Below, one piece after another: positions 42,090 to 50,195 of a stretch of DNA of 64,000 bases. Position 1 is the first letter of the stretch. Each line of letters starts with the position of its first letter. The notes beneath the pieces were generated by a model. The model was not told the DNA's origin. It did no database searches and worked only from the letters and a program-made list of their open reading frames with translations. Location of the stretch: positions 1-64,000 of the forward strand of contig CAAEMX010000035.1 in assembly GCA_900757185.1 (NCBI GenBank), written 5' to 3'. This DNA comes from an uncultured Collinsella sp. (lineage in GTDB: Bacteria > Actinomycetota > Coriobacteriia > Coriobacteriales > Coriobacteriaceae). The position numbers and the translations under genes were made by a program.

Positions 42090-42464
42090 ATGTACGCAAT
42101 CGTTAACACGGGCGGCAAGCAGTACAAGGTCGCCACCGACGATGTCATCACCGTCGAGAAGATCGAGGGCAATGAGGGCGACAAGGTCACCCTGCCGGTC
42201 ATCTTCCTCAACGATGGTAAGAAGATCGTCACCGATCCCGACAAGCTGGCCAAGGCCAAGGTTACCGCTCAGATCGTTGAGCAGTTCAAGGGCGAGAAGC
42301 AGCTGGTCTTCAAGTTCCACAAGCGTAAGCGCTATCGTCGTCTGAAGGGTCACCGTCAGCAGCTCACCAAGCTGAAGATCGTGAAGGTCCAGGCTACGTC
42401 CCGCGCCAAGAAGGCTGTCAAGGCAGAGGCCGAGGCTGTTGCCGAGGCTCCCGTCGCCGAGTAG
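42090..42464 (+). CDS. rplU: 50S ribosomal protein L21
   Basis: 124 residues. MYAIVNTGGKQYKV (1-14) is the diagnostic start, and FKFHKRKRYRRLKGHRQQL the conserved basic region. A ~20-residue Ala/Glu-rich tail extends beyond the family core. The upstream in-frame ATG at 42069 is rejected; GAAGGGCAAG precedes the ATG at 42090. L27 follows after 33 bases. Confidence 0.97.
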   Translation: MYAIVNTGGKQYKVATDDVITVEKIEGNEGDKVTLPVIFLNDGKKIVTDPDKLAKAKVTAQIVEQFKGEKQLVFKFHKRKRYRRLKGHRQQLTKLKIVKVQATSRAKKAVKAEAEAVAEAPVAE

Positions 42465-42497
42465 ATTACACTCGTAACGAAAGAGTAGGTATACACA

Positions 42498-42755
42498 ATG
42501 GCACACAAAAAAGGACTCGGTTCCTCCCGTAATGGCCGTGACTCCCGCGGTCAGCGCCTTGGCACGAAGCGCTATGCCGGCCAGACGGTAACCACGGGCA
42601 CGATTCTCGTCCGTCAGCACGGCACGCACATCCACCCGGGTGAGAACGTTGGCCGTGGCAAGGACGACACGCTGTTCGCGCTGGTCGACGGTACCGTTGA
42701 GTTCCACAAGGGTATCAAGCACAGGGTCAGCGTACGCCCGCTCGCGAACGCGTAA
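42498..42755 (+). CDS. rpmA: 50S ribosomal protein L27
   Basis: 85 residues, family length. MAHKKGLGSSRNGRDSRGQR and the QHGTHIHPGENVGRGKDDTL segment are unmistakable. The N-terminus begins directly with AHKKG; no cleavable leader of the Firmicutes type is present. It is followed by a terminator before obgE. Confidence 0.98.
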   Translation: MAHKKGLGSSRNGRDSRGQRLGTKRYAGQTVTTGTILVRQHGTHIHPGENVGRGKDDTLFALVDGTVEFHKGIKHRVSVRPLANA

Positions 42756-42780
42756 TTTACCCTTCATAGAGCACATATGT

Positions 42781-42823
42781 GGGAGGCACTTGAGTTTTAG
42801 GATTCAAGGGTCTCCCTCTTTTT
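42781..42823 (+). terminator. Terminator/attenuator between rpmA and obgE
   Basis: GGGAG and CTTGA (42781-42793) pair with TCAAG and CTCCC (42804-42816), followed by TCTTTTT. It separates the ribosomal pair from obgE, whose ribosome site follows immediately, so partial read-through probably feeds obgE. Confidence 0.7.
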
Positions 42824-42839
42824 GTAGGAGGCGATTCTG

Positions 42840-44306
42840 TTGTCACAGTTCACCGATATCAGCCGCATTAACGTGTGCGGCGGCGACGGCGGAGCCGGAT
42901 GCATGTCGTTTAGGCGCGAGGCATTTGTCCCCAAGGGCGGCCCCGATGGCGGCGACGGCGGTCGTGGCGGCAATGTCGTCATCCAGGCCGATGCTCAGCT
43001 GTCTTCGTTGATCGATTACCGCTTTAAGCATCACTTCCGCGCCGAGCGCGGCACGCACGGGCAGGGTGCCCGTCGTAACGGTAAGAGCGGCGAGGACCTA
43101 ATTTTGAAGGTTCCTATGGGCACCGTGGTGCGCGAGCTCGACTCCGAGACGCAGACCCCGATGTTCGAGATTGCCGACCTGGTGCATGATGGCGAGCGCG
43201 TTGTCGTGGCGCCCGGCGGTGCCGGTGGCCTGGGCAACACGCACTTTGTGACGTCGGTGCGCCGCGCGCCCGCGTTCGCTCAGCTGGGCGAACCGGCCGA
43301 GGAGCACTGGATTGAGCTTGAGATGAAGCTTATGGCCGATGCCGCACTCGTGGGCTTCCCCTCAGTGGGCAAGTCCTCGCTTATCGCGCGCATGAGTGCC
43401 GCCCGTCCCAAGATCGCCGACTATCCGTTTACAACGCTCGTGCCGAACCTCGGCATGGTGCGTGCCGGTGAGTATTCTTACGTCGTTGCCGACGTTCCTG
43501 GTTTGATCGAGGGCGCGAGCGAGGGCAAGGGCCTGGGCCACCAGTTCCTGCGTCACATCGAGCGTACGGCCCTGATCATGCACGTCGTCGACATGACGGG
43601 CGGTTTTGAGGATCGCGACCCGGTTGAGGATTACCGCATCATCAACCGTGAGCTCGAGCAGTATGGAGCAGAGCTTTCGGAACGTCCGCAGATCGTCGTC
43701 GCCAACAAGTGCGATGCGCCGGGCACGGCCGACAAGATTGCCGACCTCAAGCGCGCCGCGCTCGACGATGGACATATGTTCTTTGCCGTGTCCGCCGTGA
43801 CGGGCGCCGGCCTCAACACGCTGATGCTTGCCGTGGGCGAGCAGGTGGCTAAGCTGCGCGCCGAGCTGGCGGTCTCCGATGAGCCGGTCGATTTGCGCGA
43901 CGAGGAGTGGGAGCGTCGCCGTCTGCAGCGCGAGAAGCGTTTCCGCATTGTCCAGGAAGAGCCCGGTGCCTTCCGCGTGGTCGGTCGTGCTATCGAGCGC
44001 ATGGTCATCCAGACCGACTGGGAAAACGAGGAAGCCGTCATTTACCTGCAGCATAAGTTTGCGCGTATGGGTGTTGACGACGCGCTCGAGAAGGCCGGTT
44101 GCCGTGCGGGCGACGAGGTCCGCATTTGCCAGCGTGCCTTTGACTTTGAGGGCGCTGAGGACTTCTCGGAGTACGAGGAGCTCGAGGACGCTGGCGAGGA
44201 CGTTGCCGTTGAGGCCATTGACGTGGCCGATGCTGCGGATGAGGGCGTCGAGGTTGTCGATGCGGCGGATGCCGCGGACGATGCCGAGACCTCGGAGGGC
44301 GAGTAA
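42840..44306 (+). CDS. obgE: GTPase Obg
   Basis: 488 residues. N-terminal glycine-rich Obg fold (~1-158, GGDGGAGCMSFRREAFVPKG), GTPase domain with GFPSVGKSSL (G1), DVPGLIEGASEG (G3) and NKCD (G4), then a C-terminal OCT domain (~350-430) as in Actinobacteria and Firmicutes. The last ~50 residues are a strongly acidic tail (DVADAADEGVEVVDAADAAD). It works on ribosome assembly and stress response. TTG start with AGGAGG (42826-42831). Confidence 0.95.
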   Translation: MSQFTDISRINVCGGDGGAGCMSFRREAFVPKGGPDGGDGGRGGNVVIQADAQLSSLIDYRFKHHFRAERGTHGQGARRNGKSGEDLILKVPMGTVVRELDSETQTPMFEIADLVHDGERVVVAPGGAGGLGNTHFVTSVRRAPAFAQLGEPAEEHWIELEMKLMADAALVGFPSVGKSSLIARMSAARPKIADYPFTTLVPNLGMVRAGEYSYVVADVPGLIEGASEGKGLGHQFLRHIERTALIMHVVDMTGGFEDRDPVEDYRIINRELEQYGAELSERPQIVVANKCDAPGTADKIADLKRAALDDGHMFFAVSAVTGAGLNTLMLAVGEQVAKLRAELAVSDEPVDLRDEEWERRRLQREKRFRIVQEEPGAFRVVGRAIERMVIQTDWENEEAVIYLQHKFARMGVDDALEKAGCRAGDEVRICQRAFDFEGAEDFSEYEELEDAGEDVAVEAIDVADAADEGVEVVDAADAADDAETSEGE

Positions 44307-44309
44307 GCC

Positions 44310-44987
44310 ATGTCGCTGCGCGGTGGAATCGGTTTGCCCGAGCTGCCCATAAAAGAGGGCAAGGAGTTTCGGCTTGGCATTATGGGCGGCACATTCGACC
44401 CGATTCATTACGGGCACCTGGTGACTGCCGAGCAGGCGCGCGAGTCCCTCGACTTGGACGCTGTGCTCTTTATGCCGGCGGGCTCTCCCGCCTTTAAGCT
44501 TGACAAGCCGGTTACGCCTGCCGAGGACCGTTATGCCATGACGGTCCTCGCCACCGCCGCGAACCCGGCCTTTTTGGCGAGCCGGTTCGAGATTGACCGT
44601 CCGGGTGTAACCTATACGGCCGATACGCTTCATGCCCTTCGCGATTTTTACCCGCCGCAGGTAAAGCTCTACTTTATTACGGGCGCCGATGCGATTATCG
44701 ATATTGTGACCTGGCATGATGCCGAACGAATCGCTGAGCTTGCTACCTTTATTGCGGCGACGCGACCGGGCTTTGATATCGATACGGCGCGTGCCCGAAT
44801 CAAAGAGTCGGGGCTGCCGTTCGACGTGCGCTATATTCAGATTCCGGCGCTGGCGATCAGCTCGACGAACATTCGTAAGCGAGTTGCCCGCGGCATGAGC
44901 GTGCGCTATCTTACGAGCGAGTCCGTGCTCGGCTACATTCGCAAGCGCAGGCTATATGCCGATTTGGGCCAAGAAGATTTTGAGTGA
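44310..44987 (+). CDS. nadD: Nicotinate-nucleotide adenylyltransferase
   Basis: 225 residues. Makes deamido-NAD from nicotinate mononucleotide and ATP. MGGTFDPIHYGH (25-36) is the nucleotidyltransferase motif and ISSTNIRKRVARG the second ATP-binding motif. A ~20-residue N-terminal leader (GGIGLPELPIKEGKE) precedes the core. It is three bases from obgE and overlaps yqeK by one base, part of the classic obg-nadD-yqeK-rsfS order. Confidence 0.94.
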   Translation: MSLRGGIGLPELPIKEGKEFRLGIMGGTFDPIHYGHLVTAEQARESLDLDAVLFMPAGSPAFKLDKPVTPAEDRYAMTVLATAANPAFLASRFEIDRPGVTYTADTLHALRDFYPPQVKLYFITGADAIIDIVTWHDAERIAELATFIAATRPGFDIDTARARIKESGLPFDVRYIQIPALAISSTNIRKRVARGMSVRYLTSESVLGYIRKRRLYADLGQEDFE

Positions 44988-45607
44988 TGGGGGCTACGTT
45001 GTCGGTAGAGGATCAGTTTGAGGGCGATGAGCGCGCGCTGCTCAAGCGCATTCAAGAGCTGCTCGATGTTCGCATGAAAGATAAGCGCAAGCGCTATGTG
45101 CATTCGCTGGGTGTTGCCGAGACCGCACTTCATCTGGCCGAGGTCTACGGCGTTGACCGCTTTGATGCGGCTGCCGCCGCCTTAATTCACGACTGGGACA
45201 AGGTTCTTTCCGATGACGAGCTCGTGGCCCGCGCGCTTCACTATGGCATCAAGGTTGCCGGCTCTCCTTCCGCCGCGACGCCGCTTTTGCATGGCCCTGT
45301 TGCCGCCTATGAGCTTCCGCAGCTTTTTCCCGAGCTGTCACCGGCCGTTTTCCAGGCTGTCGACCGTCACACCGTGGGTGCCTGCGACATGACGCCGCTC
45401 GATATGGTGGTCTTTGTGGCAGATGCCATCGAGCCCAACCGTCACGGCGACTATGCCCATGCGCTGCGCAAGATGGTGGGGAAGTCCTCGCTCGATGAGT
45501 TGTTCTTCTCCTGTTTTGCGCAGGGTCTGGTCTTTGTGATCCAGTCCGGGCGCTATCTTTATCCCACGGCTATTACGATTTACAACCATTACGCCCAGCT
45601 GCGCTAG
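44987..45607 (+). CDS. yqeK: HD-domain nucleotide hydrolase YqeK
   Basis: 206 residues. RYVHSLGVAETA holds the first His, ALIHDWDK (66-73) the HD pair, and HTVGACDMTPLDMVVFVADAIEP the remaining metal ligands of the YqeK family, which splits Ap4A symmetrically. The start is uncertain: ATG 44987 overlaps the nadD stop (TGATG), while TTG 44999 has GGGGG nearer to ideal distance; both leave the HD domain intact. Confidence 0.9.
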   Translation: MGATLSVEDQFEGDERALLKRIQELLDVRMKDKRKRYVHSLGVAETALHLAEVYGVDRFDAAAAALIHDWDKVLSDDELVARALHYGIKVAGSPSAATPLLHGPVAAYELPQLFPELSPAVFQAVDRHTVGACDMTPLDMVVFVADAIEPNRHGDYAHALRKMVGKSSLDELFFSCFAQGLVFVIQSGRYLYPTAITIYNHYAQLR

Positions 45608-45635
45608 CTCGGGTGTGTCTAGAAAGAGGTATTCC

Positions 45636-46091
45636 ATGGCCGACGAGACCATGACTGACGAGCAGATTCTTGAAGGTGTGGAGCACAAGAGTTTCGTTGC
45701 CACGTCCGACCGCACCGCCGCCTCGCTGTCTGCGAGCGGTGTCGCCGCTGAGGATGTCGCCCGCGCCGCCGCGCAGGCCGCCTACGACAAGAAGGGCGAG
45801 GACGTGCAGGTGCTCAACCTGACCGAGCTTTCCGACGTGTGCGACTACTTTGTGCTTGCCACCGGTACCAACAACCGCCAGGTCGATTCTATCGTCGACG
45901 AGATCGAGGAGAAGGTCGCCGAGGCTTGCGGCGAGCATCCGTTCTCCATCGAGGGCCGCGAGCAGAAGACCTGGATGCTCATGGACTACGGTTCGGTCGT
46001 CGTCCACGTCTTCACTCCCGAAGCCCGCGACTTCTACCGCCTAGAAAAGCTCTGGGGTGACGCCCCCCAGCTCCCCCTCAACCTCCTCTAA
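45636..46091 (+). CDS. rsfS: Ribosomal silencing factor RsfS
   Basis: 151 residues. The core (~45-151) has the family pattern LTELSDVCDYFVLATGTNNRQV and DYGSVVVHVFTPEARDFYRLEKLWGD. It binds L14 and blocks subunit joining when nutrients run out. A ~40-residue Ala/Thr-rich N-terminal leader is longer than usual. ATG 45636 with AAAGAGG is used; an in-frame GTG at 45615 has no site. Confidence 0.94.
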   Translation: MADETMTDEQILEGVEHKSFVATSDRTAASLSASGVAAEDVARAAAQAAYDKKGEDVQVLNLTELSDVCDYFVLATGTNNRQVDSIVDEIEEKVAEACGEHPFSIEGREQKTWMLMDYGSVVVHVFTPEARDFYRLEKLWGDAPQLPLNLL

Positions 46092-46098
46092 CAGCACA

Positions 46099-46126
46099 TT
46101 TGATACGGGGCTTTTTAGCTAGCCTC
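46099..46126. repeat. Degenerate single copy of the 28,989 repeat arm
   Basis: This stretch shares ATTTG, ACGGGGC, TTTTTAGCTA with the arms at 28989-29020, with a few differences. It begins shortly after the rsfS stop. No partner arm is seen nearby. Confidence 0.5.
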
Positions 46127-46135
46127 GTGTATTTC

Positions 46136-46178
46136 GCCGGGCAGTTGCGGTTTTCCGTACCTGCCCGGCTTTCTTTTT
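46136..46178 (+). terminator. Terminator after rsfS
   Basis: GCCGGGCAG (46136-46144) pairs perfectly with CTGCCCGGC (46161-46169), followed by TTTCTTTTT. It ends 12 bases before the dinB stop on the other strand. Confidence 0.85.
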
Positions 46179-46190
46179 GCCTAAAGGCGG

Positions 46191-47444
46191 TTAATCGTTG
46201 AAGCGGGATTGGCGGCCGAAGGATAGGGCGGTGTCGCCGAACTTGTCTCGGACGGCATCGATCGCGACGGAGAGGTCGCGACGGTCGCTCGATTGGGCTC
46301 CGCGGTCGTCGACTTCGCAGAACAGGTCGGTCTGGATGCCGCCTTGGTGGTCGAAGTCGCTCATGCCGATGCCCGCTAAGCGAACATGCATGCCTTCCTG
46401 CCAGATGTTGTCGAGCAGTTCGAGCGCAACCGCCACGAAGATATTCTCATCGTCGGTCGGATGAGGCAGCCGGCGCTGTGCCGTACGCCCGCTGCCATAC
46501 GAATACTTGAGCTTGAGCGTCACCGTGGCGCCCGTCAGTCCCTGACGGCGCAGGCGGCGTCCAACTGACTCGCCCAACAGTGCAATCGCCGCTTCGATGT
46601 CTCCGCGCTCAGTTAAATCTTTCGCAAAGGTGCGTTCATTGCTCACCGATTTAACCTCGCGTTCCTCGTCCAGACTCGTGACTTCGGAAACCTCGAGTCC
46701 CAGCGCACGCTGGCGCATGCGTTCGCCGTTGACGCCAAAAATAGAGGCCAAGGTGGATTCCGGTGCACGTGATAGCTCGCCGAGGGTGTAGATGCGCATG
46801 CGGCGCAGTCGCTCCTCGGCTGAGCGTCCGATGCCGCTCATGGCAGACACCGGCAGCGCGGCCAAAAAGCGCTGCTCGGTTCCGGGGCGCACGATGGTCA
46901 GCCCAAACGGCTTATCCCGCTCGCTTGCGATCTTTGCAACCGTCTTGTTGCAGCCCACGCCGATGGAGCACGTCACTCCCAGCGCTGCCACGCGGTCGCT
47001 TATACGCCGCGCAACCAGCAGCGGGTCTTCGGGCGCAAAGCGACCCGGTGTGATATCGATAAAGGCTTCGTCGATGGATACGCGCTCAACGCGCGGGGTC
47101 TCGTCGGCGAGAATCGCCATGACCTGCGCGCTCACCTCGCGGTAGCGATCAAAGTGCCCGTGCGTCCAAATGGCTTGCGGGCACAAGCGCCGCGCCTCGG
47201 CCGAGGCCATGGCAGAGTGCACGCCAAAGCGACGTGCCTCATACGAACACGTGGACACGACGCCACGCGAATCGGCGTCTCCGCCCACGATGAGCGGCTT
47301 TCCGCGCCATTCGGGATGATCGAGCATTTCCACGCTCGCAAAAAACGCATCGAGGTCCATCAGGCCCACTGCCGGACCCGTCCAGGGCGGCGGCGTGACG
47401 CCCGCAGCATCTTCATAACCGTATGTATGTTCGCGTCTTTTCAT
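46191..47444 (-). CDS. dinB: DNA polymerase IV
   Basis: 417 residues, Y-family translesion polymerase. LMDLDAFFASVE (28-39) carries the first metal-binding Asp, SIDEAFIDIT the catalytic acid pair, and GVGCNKTVAKIASERDKPFG the palm-thumb region. SAMSGIGRSAEERLRRM is the helix-hairpin-helix. The C-terminal little-finger domain is present, but no clear beta-clamp binding peptide was spotted. It faces the rsfS operon and is divergent from rpsP. No obvious SOS box was seen in the shared upstream region. Confidence 0.93.
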   Translation of the reverse strand: MKRREHTYGYEDAAGVTPPPWTGPAVGLMDLDAFFASVEMLDHPEWRGKPLIVGGDADSRGVVSTCSYEARRFGVHSAMASAEARRLCPQAIWTHGHFDRYREVSAQVMAILADETPRVERVSIDEAFIDITPGRFAPEDPLLVARRISDRVAALGVTCSIGVGCNKTVAKIASERDKPFGLTIVRPGTEQRFLAALPVSAMSGIGRSAEERLRRMRIYTLGELSRAPESTLASIFGVNGERMRQRALGLEVSEVTSLDEEREVKSVSNERTFAKDLTERGDIEAAIALLGESVGRRLRRQGLTGATVTLKLKYSYGSGRTAQRRLPHPTDDENIFVAVALELLDNIWQEGMHVRLAGIGMSDFDHQGGIQTDLFCEVDDRGAQSSDRRDLSVAIDAVRDKFGDTALSFGRQSRFND

Positions 47445-47488
47445 GGCATGAGTATACCGCGCAGCTCATGTGGGGTGCGTGGATGTGC

Positions 47489-47589
47489 TTGCAAATCGCG
47501 AATTCTTGTCTAAGATATGGATTTGCCTTCGACTACACCGAAGAAGTTGGTCTCACGGACTTCACCTGCCCGCGTCGATGGCGTATTAT
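47489..47589 (+). promoter_or_regulatory. Two candidate promoters of the rpsP operon
   Basis: Distal: TTGCAA (47489-47494), 16-base spacer, TAAGAT (47511-47516). Proximal: TTCACC (47561-47566), 17-base spacer, TATTAT (47584-47589). The leader after the proximal one holds a small GCAGC/GCTGC hairpin before the ribosome site. Confidence 0.5.
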
Positions 47590-47645
47590 ATTCAACTGTT
47601 TGTTTGTAGTTGCAGCCTAAAGCTGCTTGGTTGGAGGAGTTTCCT

Positions 47646-47987
47646 TTGGCAGTCAAGATTCGCCTTGCTCGTCACGGCGCTAAGAAGCGTCCGTACTACC
47701 GTGTCGTCGTCGCCGATTCCCGCGCCCCGCGTGACGGTCGTATCATCGAGGAGGTTGGCCGCTACAACCCGATGACCGCCCCCAAGACCATCAACCTCGA
47801 TCTCGAGAAGATCGCTGACTGGCAGTCCAAGGGCGCTCAGCTCACCGACGCTGTCGCTGCTCTGGTCAAGGCCGCCAACGAGGGCGAGAAGACCGAGACC
47901 GTCGTCAAGAAGTCCAAGAAGCAGCTCGCCAAAGAGGCCGAGGCCGCTAAGGCTGCCGCTGAGGCGGCTGAGGGCGCCGAGGAGTAA
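47646..47987 (+). CDS. rpsP: 30S ribosomal protein S16
   Basis: 113 residues from a TTG with GGAGGAG (47633-47639) six bases away. VKIRLARHGAKKRPYYRVVV is the family opening, and DSRAPRDGRIIEEVGRYNP follows. The last ~35 residues are a Lys/Ala/Glu tail (KKSKKQLAKEAEAAKAAA), also seen at the end of L21 here. First gene of rpsP-khpA-rimM-trmD-lepB. Confidence 0.97.
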   Translation: MAVKIRLARHGAKKRPYYRVVVADSRAPRDGRIIEEVGRYNPMTAPKTINLDLEKIADWQSKGAQLTDAVAALVKAANEGEKTETVVKKSKKQLAKEAEAAKAAAEAAEGAEE

Positions 47988-47990
47988 ATC

Positions 47991-48275
47991 GTGCCTGAGG
48001 TTGACGCTGCACAGCTCGAGGGTGAGGCAATGCTCTCAGATCGCATCGCCGATCTCGTCGAATATCTCGTTGTTCAGATCGTCGACGACCCGGATTCCGT
48101 GAGTCTTGAGGTCATCGATGGTGACGACGCCTCCACGATTGAGGTTTCGGTTGCCGAGGATGACGTCGCTAAGGTCATCGGCCGTCGTGGCCGTACCATC
48201 AAGGCCATTCGCACGCTCGCCCGTGCACTGGCCGCTCGCCTCGACACAGCAGTCGAGGTAGAGGTTCTGGGCTAG
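47991..48275 (+). CDS. khpA: KH-domain RNA-binding protein KhpA
   Basis: 94 residues. One KH domain with the RNA-binding GRRG loop (VAEDDVAKVIGRRGRTIKAI). Typical neighbour of rpsP and rimM. The GTG at 47991 has GAGGAG upstream in the rpsP tail; an internal ATG at 48030 would give the shorter, more usual length of ~80 residues, so the start is uncertain. Acidic N-terminus. Likely an RNA chaperone. Confidence 0.9.
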   Translation: MPEVDAAQLEGEAMLSDRIADLVEYLVVQIVDDPDSVSLEVIDGDDASTIEVSVAEDDVAKVIGRRGRTIKAIRTLARALAARLDTAVEVEVLG

Positions 48276-48279
48276 GACC

Positions 48280-48801
48280 TTGAGGTCCCAGTACAAAAAC
48301 ATCGCCCGTGTGGTCAAGCCGCACGGAAGGAAGGGGGAGGTCCTCGCGCAGCCGCTGCGGGGGCTTCCTTCTGTATTGACGCCGGGTATGCGCGTCGCCT
48401 TGACGCCACCGGCGCTCAAACGCGACCGTTTTTGCACGGTCACATCCGTCACCGATACGGGCGATGGCGATCTGGTCTCGTTTGAGGGCATTGATGACTT
48501 GACGGCCGCCGAGGGCATCACCGGATGCTACGTGCTGGCAAATCGTGACGACTTTGAGCTCGATTCGCTCGACGCCGCTTATACCGACCTGATGGGTCGC
48601 GAGGTGGTCGACGAGCGCTTTGGCTTGCTCGGCACAATTGTCGAGATCATGTCGACGCCCGCCAACGATGTTTGGGTTGTCGAGGGCGATCGGTACGGCG
48701 AGGTGCTGATTCCCGTGATCGAGCAGGTTGTGCTCGATCTTCCCGACACAGGAACAATTTCCGTCCACGTTATGGACGGCCTGATCGATATGGACAAGTA
48801 G
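48280..48801 (+). CDS. rimM: Ribosome maturation factor RimM
   Basis: 173 residues. NIARVVKPHGRKGEVLAQPL is the N-terminal RimM motif; DLMGREVVDERFGLLGTIVEI and WVVEGDRYGEVLIPVIEQVV form the PRC-barrel half. It helps S19 assembly and 16S processing. TTG start, four bases after khpA. Co-transcribed with trmD. Confidence 0.94.
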   Translation: MRSQYKNIARVVKPHGRKGEVLAQPLRGLPSVLTPGMRVALTPPALKRDRFCTVTSVTDTGDGDLVSFEGIDDLTAAEGITGCYVLANRDDFELDSLDAAYTDLMGREVVDERFGLLGTIVEIMSTPANDVWVVEGDRYGEVLIPVIEQVVLDLPDTGTISVHVMDGLIDMDK

Positions 48802-48811
48802 GGAGGACAAC

Positions 48812-49570
48812 ATGCTGATCGAGACCCTTTCGGTCTTTCCTGAGATGTTTGAGCCCGTTATGTCCACGTCGATCTTGGGCCGTGCCCGCAAGGCCGGCCT
48901 TTTTGATTTTAAGGCCTATAACCTGCGCGATTGGACGCACGACCGGCATCGTACCGTCGATGACGAGCCGTACGGCGGCGGGCAGGGCATGCTCATGAAG
49001 GTCGAGCCCATCGCCGAGGCCATTGAGGCTATTAGCTCCGAGGGTCCCAAGCCCACGGTTGTGTTCTTTACGCCCTGTGGCGAGCCCTTTACGCAGCATG
49101 TGGCCGAGCGCCTGCTCAAAAGCGAGCGCCTGCTGTTTGTATGCAGCCGCTACGAGGGCGTCGACGAGCGCGCATATGCGTATGCCGACGAGCGCCTGTC
49201 AATCGGCGACTACGTGCTTACGGGTGGCGAGCTACCCGCCATGGTCGTTGCCGATGCCGTCGTACGTCTGATTCCCGGCGCCCTTGGTGACGAGATGAGC
49301 AACGTCGATGAGTCGTTCTCGACTGCCGAGGACGGTGGCCTGCTCGAGTACGCGCAGTACACTCGTCCCGCCGAGTTCAACGGCGAGGGCGTGCCGCCGG
49401 TGCTCGTGAGCGGCGACCACGCCAAGGTTGACGCCTGGCGCCGCAAGAATGCCATCGAGCGCACCTGCCGCTGGCGTCCCGACCTGATCGAGACGGCGCG
49501 GCTTACGCCCGAGGAGCGCGCATACGCGCAAGAGATTCTGGACGCGTCGTATTCGCAGAGCGAGGAGTGA
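48812..49570 (+). CDS. trmD: tRNA (guanine-37-N1)-methyltransferase
   Basis: 252 residues. IETLSVFPEMFEPVMSTSILGRA is the typical start; the knot region SIGDYVLTGGELPAMVVADAVVRLIPG binds SAM. DEPYGGGQGMLM is another signature. It methylates G37 of tRNAs reading CUN, CCN and CGG. GGGAGG precedes ATG. lepB follows after two bases. Confidence 0.97.
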   Translation: MLIETLSVFPEMFEPVMSTSILGRARKAGLFDFKAYNLRDWTHDRHRTVDDEPYGGGQGMLMKVEPIAEAIEAISSEGPKPTVVFFTPCGEPFTQHVAERLLKSERLLFVCSRYEGVDERAYAYADERLSIGDYVLTGGELPAMVVADAVVRLIPGALGDEMSNVDESFSTAEDGGLLEYAQYTRPAEFNGEGVPPVLVSGDHAKVDAWRRKNAIERTCRWRPDLIETARLTPEERAYAQEILDASYSQSEE

Positions 49571-49572
49571 GA

Positions 49573-50136
49573 ATGGTTCCTTCGCAGCATTCCGTGCTTA
49601 AGGGTGCGTTTGAGTGGATCGTGGTCGTCGCGATCGCACTGGTCGCTACCTTCTTGATTCGCTCGTTTGTGGTCGAACCCTTTGTGGTGCCCACCGGCTC
49701 CATGGAGTCCACGATCGAGATCGGCGACCAGATCTTGGCGCAAAAGGTGAGCCTCGAGCTCGGCCAGCCCGTCAGCCAAGGCGATATCGTGGTGTTCCAC
49801 AACCCCGATGGCACCTCCGAGCACGATGTTCTCGTCAAGCGTGTTATTGCCACGGCCGGTCAGACAGTCGACCTTCAGGACGGCAAGGTGGTCGTTGACG
49901 GCCAGGCGCTCGACGAGAGCTATACGACGGGCATGAGCTGGCCGCTCTCGGTCCAGGCTCCCGGCGCTCAGGTAAGCTATCCCTACACCGTTCCCGACGG
50001 GTGCGTGTGGGTGATGGGCGACAACCGCGAAAACTCTGCCGACTCACGCTACTTTGGTCCCGTCGATCGCTCTGATTTGATCGCTGTGGCGCTTGTGCGC
50101 TACTGGCCGCTCAACCGCATCGGCGCTATCGACTAA
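49573..50136 (+). CDS. lepB: Signal peptidase I
   Basis: 187 residues, one N-terminal membrane helix (~13-33) then the outer catalytic domain. Ser43 in PTGSMEST is the nucleophile and Lys89 in DVLVKRVIA the general base. VMGDNRENSADSRYFGPV is the conserved box E. The ATG at 49573 fits GAGGAG in the trmD tail; a GTG six bases earlier overlaps that site. Confidence 0.95.
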   Translation: MVPSQHSVLKGAFEWIVVVAIALVATFLIRSFVVEPFVVPTGSMESTIEIGDQILAQKVSLELGQPVSQGDIVVFHNPDGTSEHDVLVKRVIATAGQTVDLQDGKVVVDGQALDESYTTGMSWPLSVQAPGAQVSYPYTVPDGCVWVMGDNRENSADSRYFGPVDRSDLIAVALVRYWPLNRIGAID

Positions 50137-50195
50137 AAACCGCTATAGTACAGTACCTAACCGTGTAATCGTTTCGACGAGGGGATATTAGAGGC

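Noticed and set aside
50137..50195. T-box or riboswitch before glyQ
   Set aside because: The gap is only 59 bases, too short, and shows no T-box sequence.
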